Shown: positions 30,218 to 37,453 of the stretch, in pieces | Numbering within the stretch: the stretch's first letter is position 1 | Layout of the letters: each line of letters begins with the position of its first letter | From: Nocardiopsis gilva YIM 90087 | GTDB taxonomy: Bacteria > Actinomycetota > Actinomycetes > Streptosporangiales > Streptosporangiaceae | Length of the DNA stretch: 64,000 nucleotides | Assembly (NCBI RefSeq): GCF_002263495.1 | Contig: NZ_CP022753.1 | Coordinates: 2,232,001 to 2,296,000, forward strand | Direction: 5' to 3' | The notes under the pieces: generated by a model | What the model saw: only the letters and a program-made list of their open reading frames with translations | What the model was told of the DNA's origin: nothing | Database searches by the model: none | Translations under genes and position numbers: made by a program

Positions 30218-30588
30218 ACGTCCCCGGACTCGTCCTCGTCATCGCCCTGGCGATCCTCTACTCCAGCGGCTTCTACCTGTTGCTGCAGCGCTCCCTCATG
30301 CGCGTGGTCTTCGGCATCGTCATGCTCGGCCACGCCGCGAACCTGTCGCTGATGCTGACCGACGCGGCCATCACCCTGCCGCCCCTGCTCGGCGGGCGCA
30401 GCGGGCAGATCTCCGACCCGCTGCCGCAGGCCCTGGCCCTGACCGCCATCGTCATCACCTTCGGCGTGACGACCTACCTGCTCGCGCTCGCCTACCGCGT
30501 CTGGCTGGGCGACGCCAACGACGAGGTCCCCGACGACCTGGAGGACCGGCGCATCGGGCGGCTGAGTGAGCCGGAGGACTCCCAGTGA
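30214..30588 (+). CDS. mnhC: Mnh antiporter subunit C
   Basis: A 124-residue membrane protein with three hydrophobic segments, homologous to complex I NuoK. The motif MRVVFGIVMLGHAANLSLML and the later LTAIVITFGVTTYLLAL are typical of MnhC. It starts at GTG 30214 inside the mnhB stop and its own stop overlaps the mnhD start (GTGA), showing translational coupling. It assembles with MnhA and MnhD. Confidence 0.92.
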   Translation: MNVPGLVLVIALAILYSSGFYLLLQRSLMRVVFGIVMLGHAANLSLMLTDAAITLPPLLGGRSGQISDPLPQALALTAIVITFGVTTYLLALAYRVWLGDANDEVPDDLEDRRIGRLSEPEDSQ

Positions 30589-32111
30589 ACCTGCTGCTCG
30601 CCGGACCGTTCGTGATCCCGCTGCTGGGGGCGGGCATCACTCTGCTGCTCCGCCGCACCCCGCGCTCCCAGCAGGTGGCGGGCGTCGTCACACTGGCCGC
30701 GGTGGTCGCCGACGCGGCGTGGCTGCTGTCGCTGACCGCCGACGGCACGGTGCTCACCAGCCACGCCGGAAACTGGCCCGCCCCGCTGGGCATCACCCTG
30801 GTGGCCGACCCGCTGGCCGCGCTGCTGCTCACGGTCTCGGCTGTCGTACTGATCCTGGTGCTCCTGTACGCCATCGGCCAGGACATCGGCGGCCTCAGCC
30901 GCGCCACCCCGCAGACCTTCCATCCCCTGTACCTGGTGCTCACCGCCGGGGTCTGCCTCAGCTTCCTGGCCGGGGACCTGTTCAACCTGTTCGTCGCCTT
31001 CGAGGTCATGCTGACCGCGAGCTACGCGCTGATCACCCAGGCCCCCACCCGGGCGCGGGTGCGCGCCAGCATGATCTACACCGTCGTCGGGCTCACCTCC
31101 TCGATCCTGTTCCTCACCGGGATCGCGCTGGTCTACGCGCTCGTCGGCACGGTGAACATGGCCGACATCGCCGTCAAGCTCGACGGCGCCCCCGACGACC
31201 TGCGCATGGTGCTGGCGCTGCTGTTCCTGGTGGTGTTCGGGATCAAGGCCGCCATCGTCCCCATGCACTTCTGGCTGCCCGACAGCTACCCGGTGGCGAT
31301 CACCCGCATCTCCGCGATCTTCGCGGCGCTGCTGACCAAGGTCGCGGTCTACGCCATCATCCGCACCCAGACCCTGCTCTTCGGCGGCGATGACGTCTCC
31401 GCGGTACTGCTGTGGATCGCGATCGCCACCATGGTCGTCGGCATCATGGGCGCCCTCGTCCAGGACGACATCAACCGGATCATGTCGTTCGCCCTGGTCA
31501 GCCACATCGGGTTCATGATCTTCGGGCTGGCGCTGAACACGGTGGCCGGAATCGCCGGGGTCATGGTCTACCTGGTCCACCACATCGTCGTGCAGGCCAC
31601 GATGTTCCTGGTCAACGGCTTGGTCCGACAGTTCGTCGGGCACACGTCGCTGCGCTCCATCCGCGGTCTGACAGCGGTGTCGCCCGCCCTGGCGATCTAC
31701 TTCTTCCTGCCTGCGGTCAGCCTCGCCGGGATCCCGCCGATGTCGGGGTTCATCGCCAAGGTCGCGCTGTTCCAGGCCGGTGTCGAGGTCGGCGGGTGGC
31801 TGACCTGGGTCGCCATCGGCGCGGGCCTACTGACCAGCCTGCTCACCCTCATCGCGATCTTCCGGGTGTGGACCCGCGCGTTCTGGGGGACCCCGCTGCC
31901 GGACATGCTCACGGCCCGGGCCGAGCTCAAGCGCGGCCCCGACGCCGCCGGTCTGCGGATGATGACGGCGACGACCGGCGTGATGGTCGCCGTCGGCGTG
32001 CTCGTCGCGCTGCTGGGCGGCCCGCTGGTCGACCTCTCCTTCACCGCGGCGCACGACCTGCTCGACGGCGGCGCCTACATCGAGGCCGTCCTTCCCGGAG
32101 GCGCGTCATGA
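30585..32111 (+). CDS. mnhD: Mnh antiporter subunit D
   Basis: A 508-residue polytopic protein of the NuoM/NuoN type with about 14 hydrophobic segments. Conserved features include LFNLFVAFEVMLTASYALI, KAAIVPMHFWLPDSYPVA and the ion-path motif LLTKVAVYAIIRT. It is one of the two large proton- or cation-translocating subunits. The GTG start overlaps the mnhC stop and its TGA overlaps the mnhE ATG. Confidence 0.94.
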   Translation: MNLLLAGPFVIPLLGAGITLLLRRTPRSQQVAGVVTLAAVVADAAWLLSLTADGTVLTSHAGNWPAPLGITLVADPLAALLLTVSAVVLILVLLYAIGQDIGGLSRATPQTFHPLYLVLTAGVCLSFLAGDLFNLFVAFEVMLTASYALITQAPTRARVRASMIYTVVGLTSSILFLTGIALVYALVGTVNMADIAVKLDGAPDDLRMVLALLFLVVFGIKAAIVPMHFWLPDSYPVAITRISAIFAALLTKVAVYAIIRTQTLLFGGDDVSAVLLWIAIATMVVGIMGALVQDDINRIMSFALVSHIGFMIFGLALNTVAGIAGVMVYLVHHIVVQATMFLVNGLVRQFVGHTSLRSIRGLTAVSPALAIYFFLPAVSLAGIPPMSGFIAKVALFQAGVEVGGWLTWVAIGAGLLTSLLTLIAIFRVWTRAFWGTPLPDMLTARAELKRGPDAAGLRMMTATTGVMVAVGVLVALLGGPLVDLSFTAAHDLLDGGAYIEAVLPGGAS

Positions 32112-32701
32112 CCCCGCCGCTCGCGCACGACCACCCGGCCGCCGCGCGCCCCCGCTGGCGCCGGATCCTGGGGCGACTGCCCACGGTCGCCTGGCTGACC
32201 GTGATGTGGACGCTGCTGTGGGGCGACGCGAGCCCGGGAACCGTCCTCGCCGGGGCCGGGGTCGCCACGGTCTGCTACTCCGTGGCCAAGCTGCCGCACA
32301 TCCCGGTCCGGCTGGGCTTCCGCCCGCTGCGCGTGCTGCGGCTCATCGGACACTTCGTGTCCGACCTGATCCTCTCCAGCGCCCACGTCGCCTTCCGGGT
32401 GCTGTGGCGGCCGCGCGAGGCCAACGGCGCGATCGTCGCCGTGCCGATGCGCACCGACTCCGACCTGCTGCTGGCCATGGTCAGCGGGGGGCTCTCGCTC
32501 ATCACCGGGAGCCTGGTCATCGAGCTCAACCGGGACCAGGGCGTCATCTACGTGCACGGCATGCCGATCGGGACGCCGGAGGAGGCGGAACGGCTGCGCC
32601 GCCGCGTGCGGCGCACCGAGGAGCTGTTCGTCCGGGCGTTCGGCACCGCCGACGACATCGCCGGGTTCGAGGCGGCGGAGGAGGAGTTCTCCCGTGAATG
32701 A
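32108..32701 (+). CDS. mnhE: Mnh antiporter subunit E
   Basis: A 197-residue protein of the MnhE family. A short hydrophilic leader is followed by two or three hydrophobic segments (LPTVAWLTVMWTLLWGDASP, then LRLIGHFVSDLILSSAHVAF). A soluble C-terminal half contains LLAMVSGGLSLITGSLVIEL and VYVHGMP-like residues. It starts at ATG 32108 overlapping the mnhD stop. A 64-bp gap without a gene separates it from mnhF. Confidence 0.92.
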   Translation: MTPPLAHDHPAAARPRWRRILGRLPTVAWLTVMWTLLWGDASPGTVLAGAGVATVCYSVAKLPHIPVRLGFRPLRVLRLIGHFVSDLILSSAHVAFRVLWRPREANGAIVAVPMRTDSDLLLAMVSGGLSLITGSLVIELNRDQGVIYVHGMPIGTPEEAERLRRRVRRTEELFVRAFGTADDIAGFEAAEEEFSRE

Positions 32702-32765
32702 GACGGCGGCGCGATCACCGCGCCACAGCGGCGAACCGGCCACCGCGCGGAAGGGTGGGTGAGAC

Positions 32766-33038
32766 ATGCTCGACATCGTCTACACGGCGACCGCCGCCAT
32801 GCTGGCGCTGGCGGTGCTGTTCGTCCTGTTCCGGCTGGTGCGCGGACCCTCCGTGCTGGACCGGGTCATGTGCCTGAGCACGCTGTCGGTGCTGTTCGTC
32901 AGCTTCGTGGCGGTGGAGATGGCGGTGCGCGGGGACAACGCCTACATCGGCGTGATGGTCAGCATCGCGCTCCTGGGCTTCGTCTCCACGCTGACGGCGG
33001 CGCGGTTCGCGGAGAGGCGGGCGCATGACCGCGACTGA
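32766..33038 (+). CDS. mnhF: Mnh antiporter subunit F
   Basis: A 90-residue protein with three hydrophobic segments. The family motif RGPSVLDRVMCLSTLSVLFV is clear. It is a small accessory subunit of the antiporter. Its 3' end overlaps mnhG by 14 bp. Confidence 0.92.
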   Translation: MLDIVYTATAAMLALAVLFVLFRLVRGPSVLDRVMCLSTLSVLFVSFVAVEMAVRGDNAYIGVMVSIALLGFVSTLTAARFAERRAHDRD

Positions 33039-33414
33039 CGTGATGACCGCCGTGCTGATGCCGCTCGGCGCCCTGTTCACCCTCTTCGGCACGCTGGGCC
33101 TGCTGCGGTTCCCGACGCTGCTGGGCCGCATGCACGCCGCCACCAAGCCCGACACCGTCGGCCTGGTGCTCATTCTCGCGGGCGCGGCGTTCCAGCTCCC
33201 CGACGTGGCGGCCGCCGCCCCGCTGGTGCTGGTCGCCCTCTTCCAGTTCATCACCATCCCGGTGCTCGCCCAGACCATGGGCCGGGTGGCCTACAGCCGC
33301 GGCGAGACCGAGGAGGAGCACCTGGTCGTCGACGAGCTGGCCGACGCCGTGCATGCGAGCGGAACGGGGAACGGAGCCGACGCCCCGGAGGAGCCGGGGC
33401 CGCGGCGCCGGTGA
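33025..33414 (+). CDS. mnhG: Mnh antiporter subunit G
   Basis: A 129-residue protein with three hydrophobic segments and the MnhG motif LLRFPTLLGRMHAATKPDTVG. The acidic C-terminal tail (about 35 residues) is longer than in many homologues. It is the last gene of the operon and converges with a small hypothetical gene ten bases away. Confidence 0.92.
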   Translation: MTATDVMTAVLMPLGALFTLFGTLGLLRFPTLLGRMHAATKPDTVGLVLILAGAAFQLPDVAAAAPLVLVALFQFITIPVLAQTMGRVAYSRGETEEEHLVVDELADAVHASGTGNGADAPEEPGPRRR

Positions 33415-33424
33415 GCCCCCGGCC

Positions 33425-33739
33425 TCAGGTCGGCGGATGGCGCCGCATGTCGTCCAGCACACGCCGCAGTCCCGGCTCGCGGTAGGTGGCGGCGAAGCGC
33501 AGCACCAGGTCGGAGTCGCAGCGGGTGTCGGGCAGGATCTTGGTGATGGCCGCGCACTGCAGCGTCACCCAGTCCAGGCGGCGCAGTACGTCGGGCGGCA
33601 GCACGTCATAGAGGTGCAGGGGGCGGTCGCCCGGTTCGGGCGGGGGATGGCCGGAGGCGGCGGCGTGCCCCTCGGCCCACGCCCTCCAGGCGGCGTCGAA
33701 GGACCCACCGCGGCTCAGGTCGGTGAGGTCGACGCTCAT
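33425..33739 (-). CDS. uncharacterised 104-residue protein
   Basis: A 104-residue soluble protein (MSVDLTDLSRGGSFDAAWRA start). The second half is helical with a Cys pair in LQCAAITKILPDTRCDSDL. The family is not recognised. The ATG at 33739 overlaps the stop of a 38-residue zinc-ribbon frame (ATGA), so the two are translationally coupled and probably act together. The frame is open to 33793, but that extension would duplicate the upstream gene's region. Confidence 0.6.
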   Translation of the reverse strand: MSVDLTDLSRGGSFDAAWRAWAEGHAAASGHPPPEPGDRPLHLYDVLPPDVLRRLDWVTLQCAAITKILPDTRCDSDLVLRFAATYREPGLRRVLDDMRRHPPT

Positions 33740-33852
33740 GACGAGGGGGCCGGGGCGAGCTGGGTCTCCCCGTTCCCCCTGCAGAAATAGCACTTGCCGG
33801 ATCCGTCGGGGCTGTTACCGGAGCCGCCGCAGCGGGGACACGGACGGGCCAT
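33736..33852 (-). CDS. 38-residue zinc-ribbon protein
   Basis: A very short frame from ATG 33852 encodes MARPCPRCGGSGNSPDGSGK followed by CYFCRGNGET and a Pro/Ala tail. Two CxxC pairs with Gly spacing resemble a single DnaJ-type zinc finger (CxxCxGxG). AAGGAGAG lies about 10 nt upstream. Its TGA overlaps the ATG of the next gene (ATGA), which supports it being real. Such mini zinc ribbons usually bind protein or nucleic acid; the role here is unknown. Confidence 0.65.
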   Translation of the reverse strand: MARPCPRCGGSGNSPDGSGKCYFCRGNGETQLAPAPSS

Positions 33853-34190
33853 GGGTGGTTCTCTCCTTGAGACGATCGCGCGTGACGACGCGGTCTCCGC
33901 GAGGTCGGCTGTGACCGCGGTTTCCTAGGAGCTTAGGGCGACGTCGCGCCGCTTGTGGGGACTTTCGGCGATTTCGGTCGGTGCGGGCACGGGCTCGGCA
34001 GACGACCAAGATCGTCCCCGGATCCGCCCGGATGACACGGCCCGGGCGCCGTATTCCGCGCCTTCGAACGGAAATACCGCCCTGCGACGTGGTGTTTCCT
34101 GCGCTGGATATCCGATGGTCGTTCACGGCGGCGGAGATTCGAATTACTCTGGCGTTTCCAGTGCGCTCCGATCGGGTCGGAGGATCCCAC

Positions 34191-35576
34191 ATGCGGTATC
34201 GAAGAACGGCCGCGGAGGTGCTGAGCGGGATCATCGTGGCGCCATTGGCGGCGGTCGCGGTGGCGGACGTCGCGGACCGCGACCATTCGACCGAATGGCG
34301 CCTGGTCGCGGAGGAGGATTTCGGTGATCCCCTGCACATCGACGCCGCCCCCTGGACGCGTGACCCGCAGGACCGGGGCAGTCCCTGGTATATCGACGCG
34401 TTCGGGGACGACGGCGAGGCGTGGCACGCGATCAGTGACCCCGATTTCTCCGAGCAGCTCGCCACCCTGGACGTGTATCGCAAACGTGTGGCCTTCGGCC
34501 AGGACGGCTGGTTGACCGCGGAGATCGCGGCCGTGGACAAGGACACGTCCGGCGCACCCGACTCATCTCCGGGCCTGTCCACCGTCGAGCTGCCGGACGG
34601 GCAGCGTGCCGCCCGGATCGACGAACCCAGCTGGGACGCCGGTGTGCTGATCCGCTCCACCGACCCGCTCCCGGAGCGGTACCGCGTGGAGATGACGCTC
34701 CGCGACATCGACTTCGGCGGAATGCGGGACGGTTCGTTCGAATACGACGGAAAGTACAACGGGTACCGGACCGAAAACACGTGCAAGACGAGTTTCCCGT
34801 GGACCTTCAACGGCGCGCTGCCCGGAGTCGGCCGCTGCGACTACCACAACGTGACCAAGGAGAACGGCTTCTACTATCTCGGGATACTCGACCACGCCAC
34901 GCCGTCTCCGCAAGGCAACCCCGGGATCCACTTTCGCCGCAAAGTGGTCATGGACGGCTATTACAGCCACCAGACGTGGTCGCTCAAGAACGGCGTCTGC
35001 GACCCGGAAACCGGAAAGATCCACGGCGTCGACGACGGGACGTTCAACGGCGTCAACGCGATCTTCATCCGCGGCGACAAAATGCGCTCCGGAATCAACA
35101 ACATCGGCAACGAGTACTACTTCAAGACCGCCTGCGGAGAATACTCCGGCGATGAGCCCTTCGACGACGAGGGGCGGTATTCGGGCATCCTCACCAGCAC
35201 CGAGCTGCGTCCCGAACTCCTGCCGGAGGCCGCCTACCGCTTCGCCGTCGAACGCGACGCCGCCGGCTACACGCTGGAGATGAGCGGTCCGTTCCGGCAC
35301 AGCGGGGCGCCCGGGCCGATCACGCTGCGCTTCCGGCACGACTTCGTCGAGGACGGCCGCCCGATCTGGCACTACAACCAGACGCCCGAGGAGTACGACG
35401 GCGCCTTCGACCGCAGCCTCACGCACACCGGCCACTCCGGCACCTACACGACCGAGCACGCCTGGCCCGCCGGGTCCGCCTACCCCGACTCCCTCATCAT
35501 CGGCGACCCCCACCTGAACTTCTACGAGGGCTCCGCCGTGGTCGACGACATCCGCCTCTATGTTCCCGAGAAGTGA
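34191..35576 (+). CDS. secreted protein of unknown family next to a PTS transporter
   Basis: A 461-residue protein with an N-terminal Sec-type signal (MRYRRTAAEV, then IIVAPLAAVAVA, cleavage predicted after AVA). The mature part is rich in aromatic and charged beta-strand sequence (WHAISDPDFSEQLATLDVY, DGYYSHQTWSLKNGVCDPET, GNEYYFKTACGEYSGDE) and contains five or so Cys that could pair. It looks like a beta-sandwich carbohydrate-active or carbohydrate-binding protein, but I cannot name a family. The start ATG follows GGAGG by 7 nt. The UlaA-type PTS permease gene starts 15 bp after its stop, which suggests one operon and a role in releasing or binding the sugar taken up. Confidence 0.75.
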   Translation: MRYRRTAAEVLSGIIVAPLAAVAVADVADRDHSTEWRLVAEEDFGDPLHIDAAPWTRDPQDRGSPWYIDAFGDDGEAWHAISDPDFSEQLATLDVYRKRVAFGQDGWLTAEIAAVDKDTSGAPDSSPGLSTVELPDGQRAARIDEPSWDAGVLIRSTDPLPERYRVEMTLRDIDFGGMRDGSFEYDGKYNGYRTENTCKTSFPWTFNGALPGVGRCDYHNVTKENGFYYLGILDHATPSPQGNPGIHFRRKVVMDGYYSHQTWSLKNGVCDPETGKIHGVDDGTFNGVNAIFIRGDKMRSGINNIGNEYYFKTACGEYSGDEPFDDEGRYSGILTSTELRPELLPEAAYRFAVERDAAGYTLEMSGPFRHSGAPGPITLRFRHDFVEDGRPIWHYNQTPEEYDGAFDRSLTHTGHSGTYTTEHAWPAGSAYPDSLIIGDPHLNFYEGSAVVDDIRLYVPEK

Positions 35577-35591
35577 GAGCGCGTCCCCCGC

Positions 35592-37025
35592 ATGGACCTC
35601 GTCACGGACAGCGTCACGAACGCACTGGTGTTCCTCGCCGACAACCTGTTCGGCCAGGTGCCGCTGCTCATCGGCCTGATCACCCTGGCCGGGCTGCTGC
35701 TGCAGCGCAAGCCCGTCGAGGACGTGGTCGGCGGTGCTCTGCGGGCCGCCGTGGGCGTGGTCATCCTCTTTATCGGCGTCGAGGTGTTCACCGGCGGACT
35801 GGAGGGCTTCCAGGCCGTCCTCGCCGACGCCGTGGGGGCCGCGCCGCCCGCCGCCGACCGCTCGCTGGGCGACTTCCTCGGCTCGCACGGCGGCACCATC
35901 GCGCTGGTCCTCACCCTGGCCTTCCTCGCCCACGTGGTGCTGGTCCGGCTCTTCACCGCCGCGCGCTACCTCTACCTCACCGGCCACCTGATGTTCTGGA
36001 TCAGCACGATCGTCGTGGCCGCCCTGGTGACCGCCGCGCCCGGCGCCGGCCGCCCCACCCTCGTGCTGTGCGGTGCGGGTGTCGTGGCCGCCTACTGGAC
36101 CCTGCAACCGGTGTGGATGCGCCCGTTGATGCTGCGCGTCATGCCCGAGGACCGCTTCGGCTTCGCCCACACCAGCTCGCTGATCTGCCTCCTCACCGGC
36201 TGGGCCGGGCGGGCGTTCGGCCGCTTGGAGGCGCGGAGCACCGAGCAGCTCGTGCTGCCCCGCCGACTCTCCTTCTTCAAGGACGTCAACGTCAGCACCG
36301 CCCTGGTCGTCTCCGTCCTGCTCCTCGGCGCGGTCGCGGCAGCCGGCCCCGACACGGCGGCCGATCGGGCGGCGGAGATGGACCCCGGGCTCTCCCCGTG
36401 GGTGTGGGCGCTGCTCGTCGGTCTGCGCTTCGCGGGCGGCATCGCGATCCTGCTCTTCGGCGTGCGCATGTTCCTGGCCGAGATCGTGCCCGCGTTCAAA
36501 GGCCTCAGCGACCGGGTCATCCCGGGCACCCGCCCCGCGCTCGACGCGCCCACGGTCTTCCCCGCCGCGCCGGCAGCGGTGATGCTCGGCTTCGTCGCCG
36601 CCACCGCCGTCTTCCTGCTCCTGCTCGGCCTGTTCGCCGCGGCGGGGTGGTTCACCCTCATCCCCCCGATGATCATGCTCTTCTTCGTCGGAGGTTCGGC
36701 CGCCGTGTTCGGCAACGCCGTCGCGGGCTGGCCGGGCGCGGTGCTGGGCGGTGCGCTCACCGGGGTCGTGCTCGCCGTCGGCCAGGCCCTCACCTGGGGG
36801 CTGCTGGCGGGAACCGCCCCCGAGCTCGCGACCCTGGCCGACCCCGACTGGTACGCCATCGCCTGGCTGATCGCCGGGATGCGGCCGCTGATCGGCGGCG
36901 CCGCGATCTGGGCGATCCCCGTCGTCGCGCTCGTGACCACCGTCGCCGTGCTGCTGGCACTGGGCCGCAGGGAGCGGCGCACAGCGGGGGAGCGCACCCC
37001 CGCGACCGAGAGCGAACAGGGCTGA
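35592..37025 (+). CDS. PTS ascorbate/galactitol-family IIC permease (UlaA/SgaT type)
   Basis: A 477-residue membrane protein with about 11 hydrophobic segments. It matches the UlaA/SgaT fold: NALVFLADNLFGQVPLLIG near the N-terminus, VVGGALRAAVGVVILFIGVE, then a central SLICLLTGWAGRAFG and the LFFVGGSAAVFGNAVAGWPG repeat. In other bacteria this family transports L-ascorbate or related sugars with phosphorylation by a IIB subunit. The IIB gene follows 48 bp downstream. No IIA gene is nearby. ATG 35592 has a modest purine-rich leader. Confidence 0.88.
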   Translation: MDLVTDSVTNALVFLADNLFGQVPLLIGLITLAGLLLQRKPVEDVVGGALRAAVGVVILFIGVEVFTGGLEGFQAVLADAVGAAPPAADRSLGDFLGSHGGTIALVLTLAFLAHVVLVRLFTAARYLYLTGHLMFWISTIVVAALVTAAPGAGRPTLVLCGAGVVAAYWTLQPVWMRPLMLRVMPEDRFGFAHTSSLICLLTGWAGRAFGRLEARSTEQLVLPRRLSFFKDVNVSTALVVSVLLLGAVAAAGPDTAADRAAEMDPGLSPWVWALLVGLRFAGGIAILLFGVRMFLAEIVPAFKGLSDRVIPGTRPALDAPTVFPAAPAAVMLGFVAATAVFLLLLGLFAAAGWFTLIPPMIMLFFVGGSAAVFGNAVAGWPGAVLGGALTGVVLAVGQALTWGLLAGTAPELATLADPDWYAIAWLIAGMRPLIGGAAIWAIPVVALVTTVAVLLALGRRERRTAGERTPATESEQG

Positions 37026-37073
37026 AGGGGCCTTCGCGCCGACCGATCGACCACAGGAAAGGGAGAACGCGAC

Positions 37074-37370
37074 ATGGACCGGACACTGGAGGTGCTCACC
37101 GTCTGCGGTGTCGGCATGGGATCGAGCCTGATGCTCAAGGTCACCGCCGAGGACGCGCTGCGCGCGCTCGACCTGCCCGCGCGGGTCGAGGCCACCGACG
37201 TGTCGTCGGCACGCGGCATGCGCGCGGACGTCGTCATCGGGCAGGAGCTGCACACCGCCGAACTGGGCGACCTCGCCCCGATCGTCGTCACGATCACCGA
37301 CTTCCTGGACGTCGACGGGTTGGCCTCCGCCCTGCACGAGCGGCTGGCGGCCCACGGGCTGCTGCCCTGA
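37074..37370 (+). CDS. PTS IIB subunit (lactose/cellobiose-ascorbate fold)
   Basis: A 98-residue cytoplasmic PTS IIB protein. The phospho-acceptor Cys lies in the P-loop VCGVGMGSSLML near residue 11. It receives phosphate from a IIA subunit and passes it to the sugar moved by the IIC permease encoded immediately upstream. Good AAAGGGAG site before the ATG. The missing IIA must be encoded elsewhere or is shared. Confidence 0.9.
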   Translation: MDRTLEVLTVCGVGMGSSLMLKVTAEDALRALDLPARVEATDVSSARGMRADVVIGQELHTAELGDLAPIVVTITDFLDVDGLASALHERLAAHGLLP

Positions 37371-37453
37371 CGGGCGGTCGCCCCGCACCGTTCGGCGCCA
37401 CGGCTGTGGACGAAGAGCGGCGTCCGCGGGGGGCTTCTGATAGCAAGGAGCAC

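Noticed and set aside
35573-37453. Extension of the recQ frame back to 35573 (a 1345-residue product)
   Set aside because: The first 627 codons overlap ulaA and the IIB gene, which are clearly coding in another frame. The helicase begins at the ATG at 37454.
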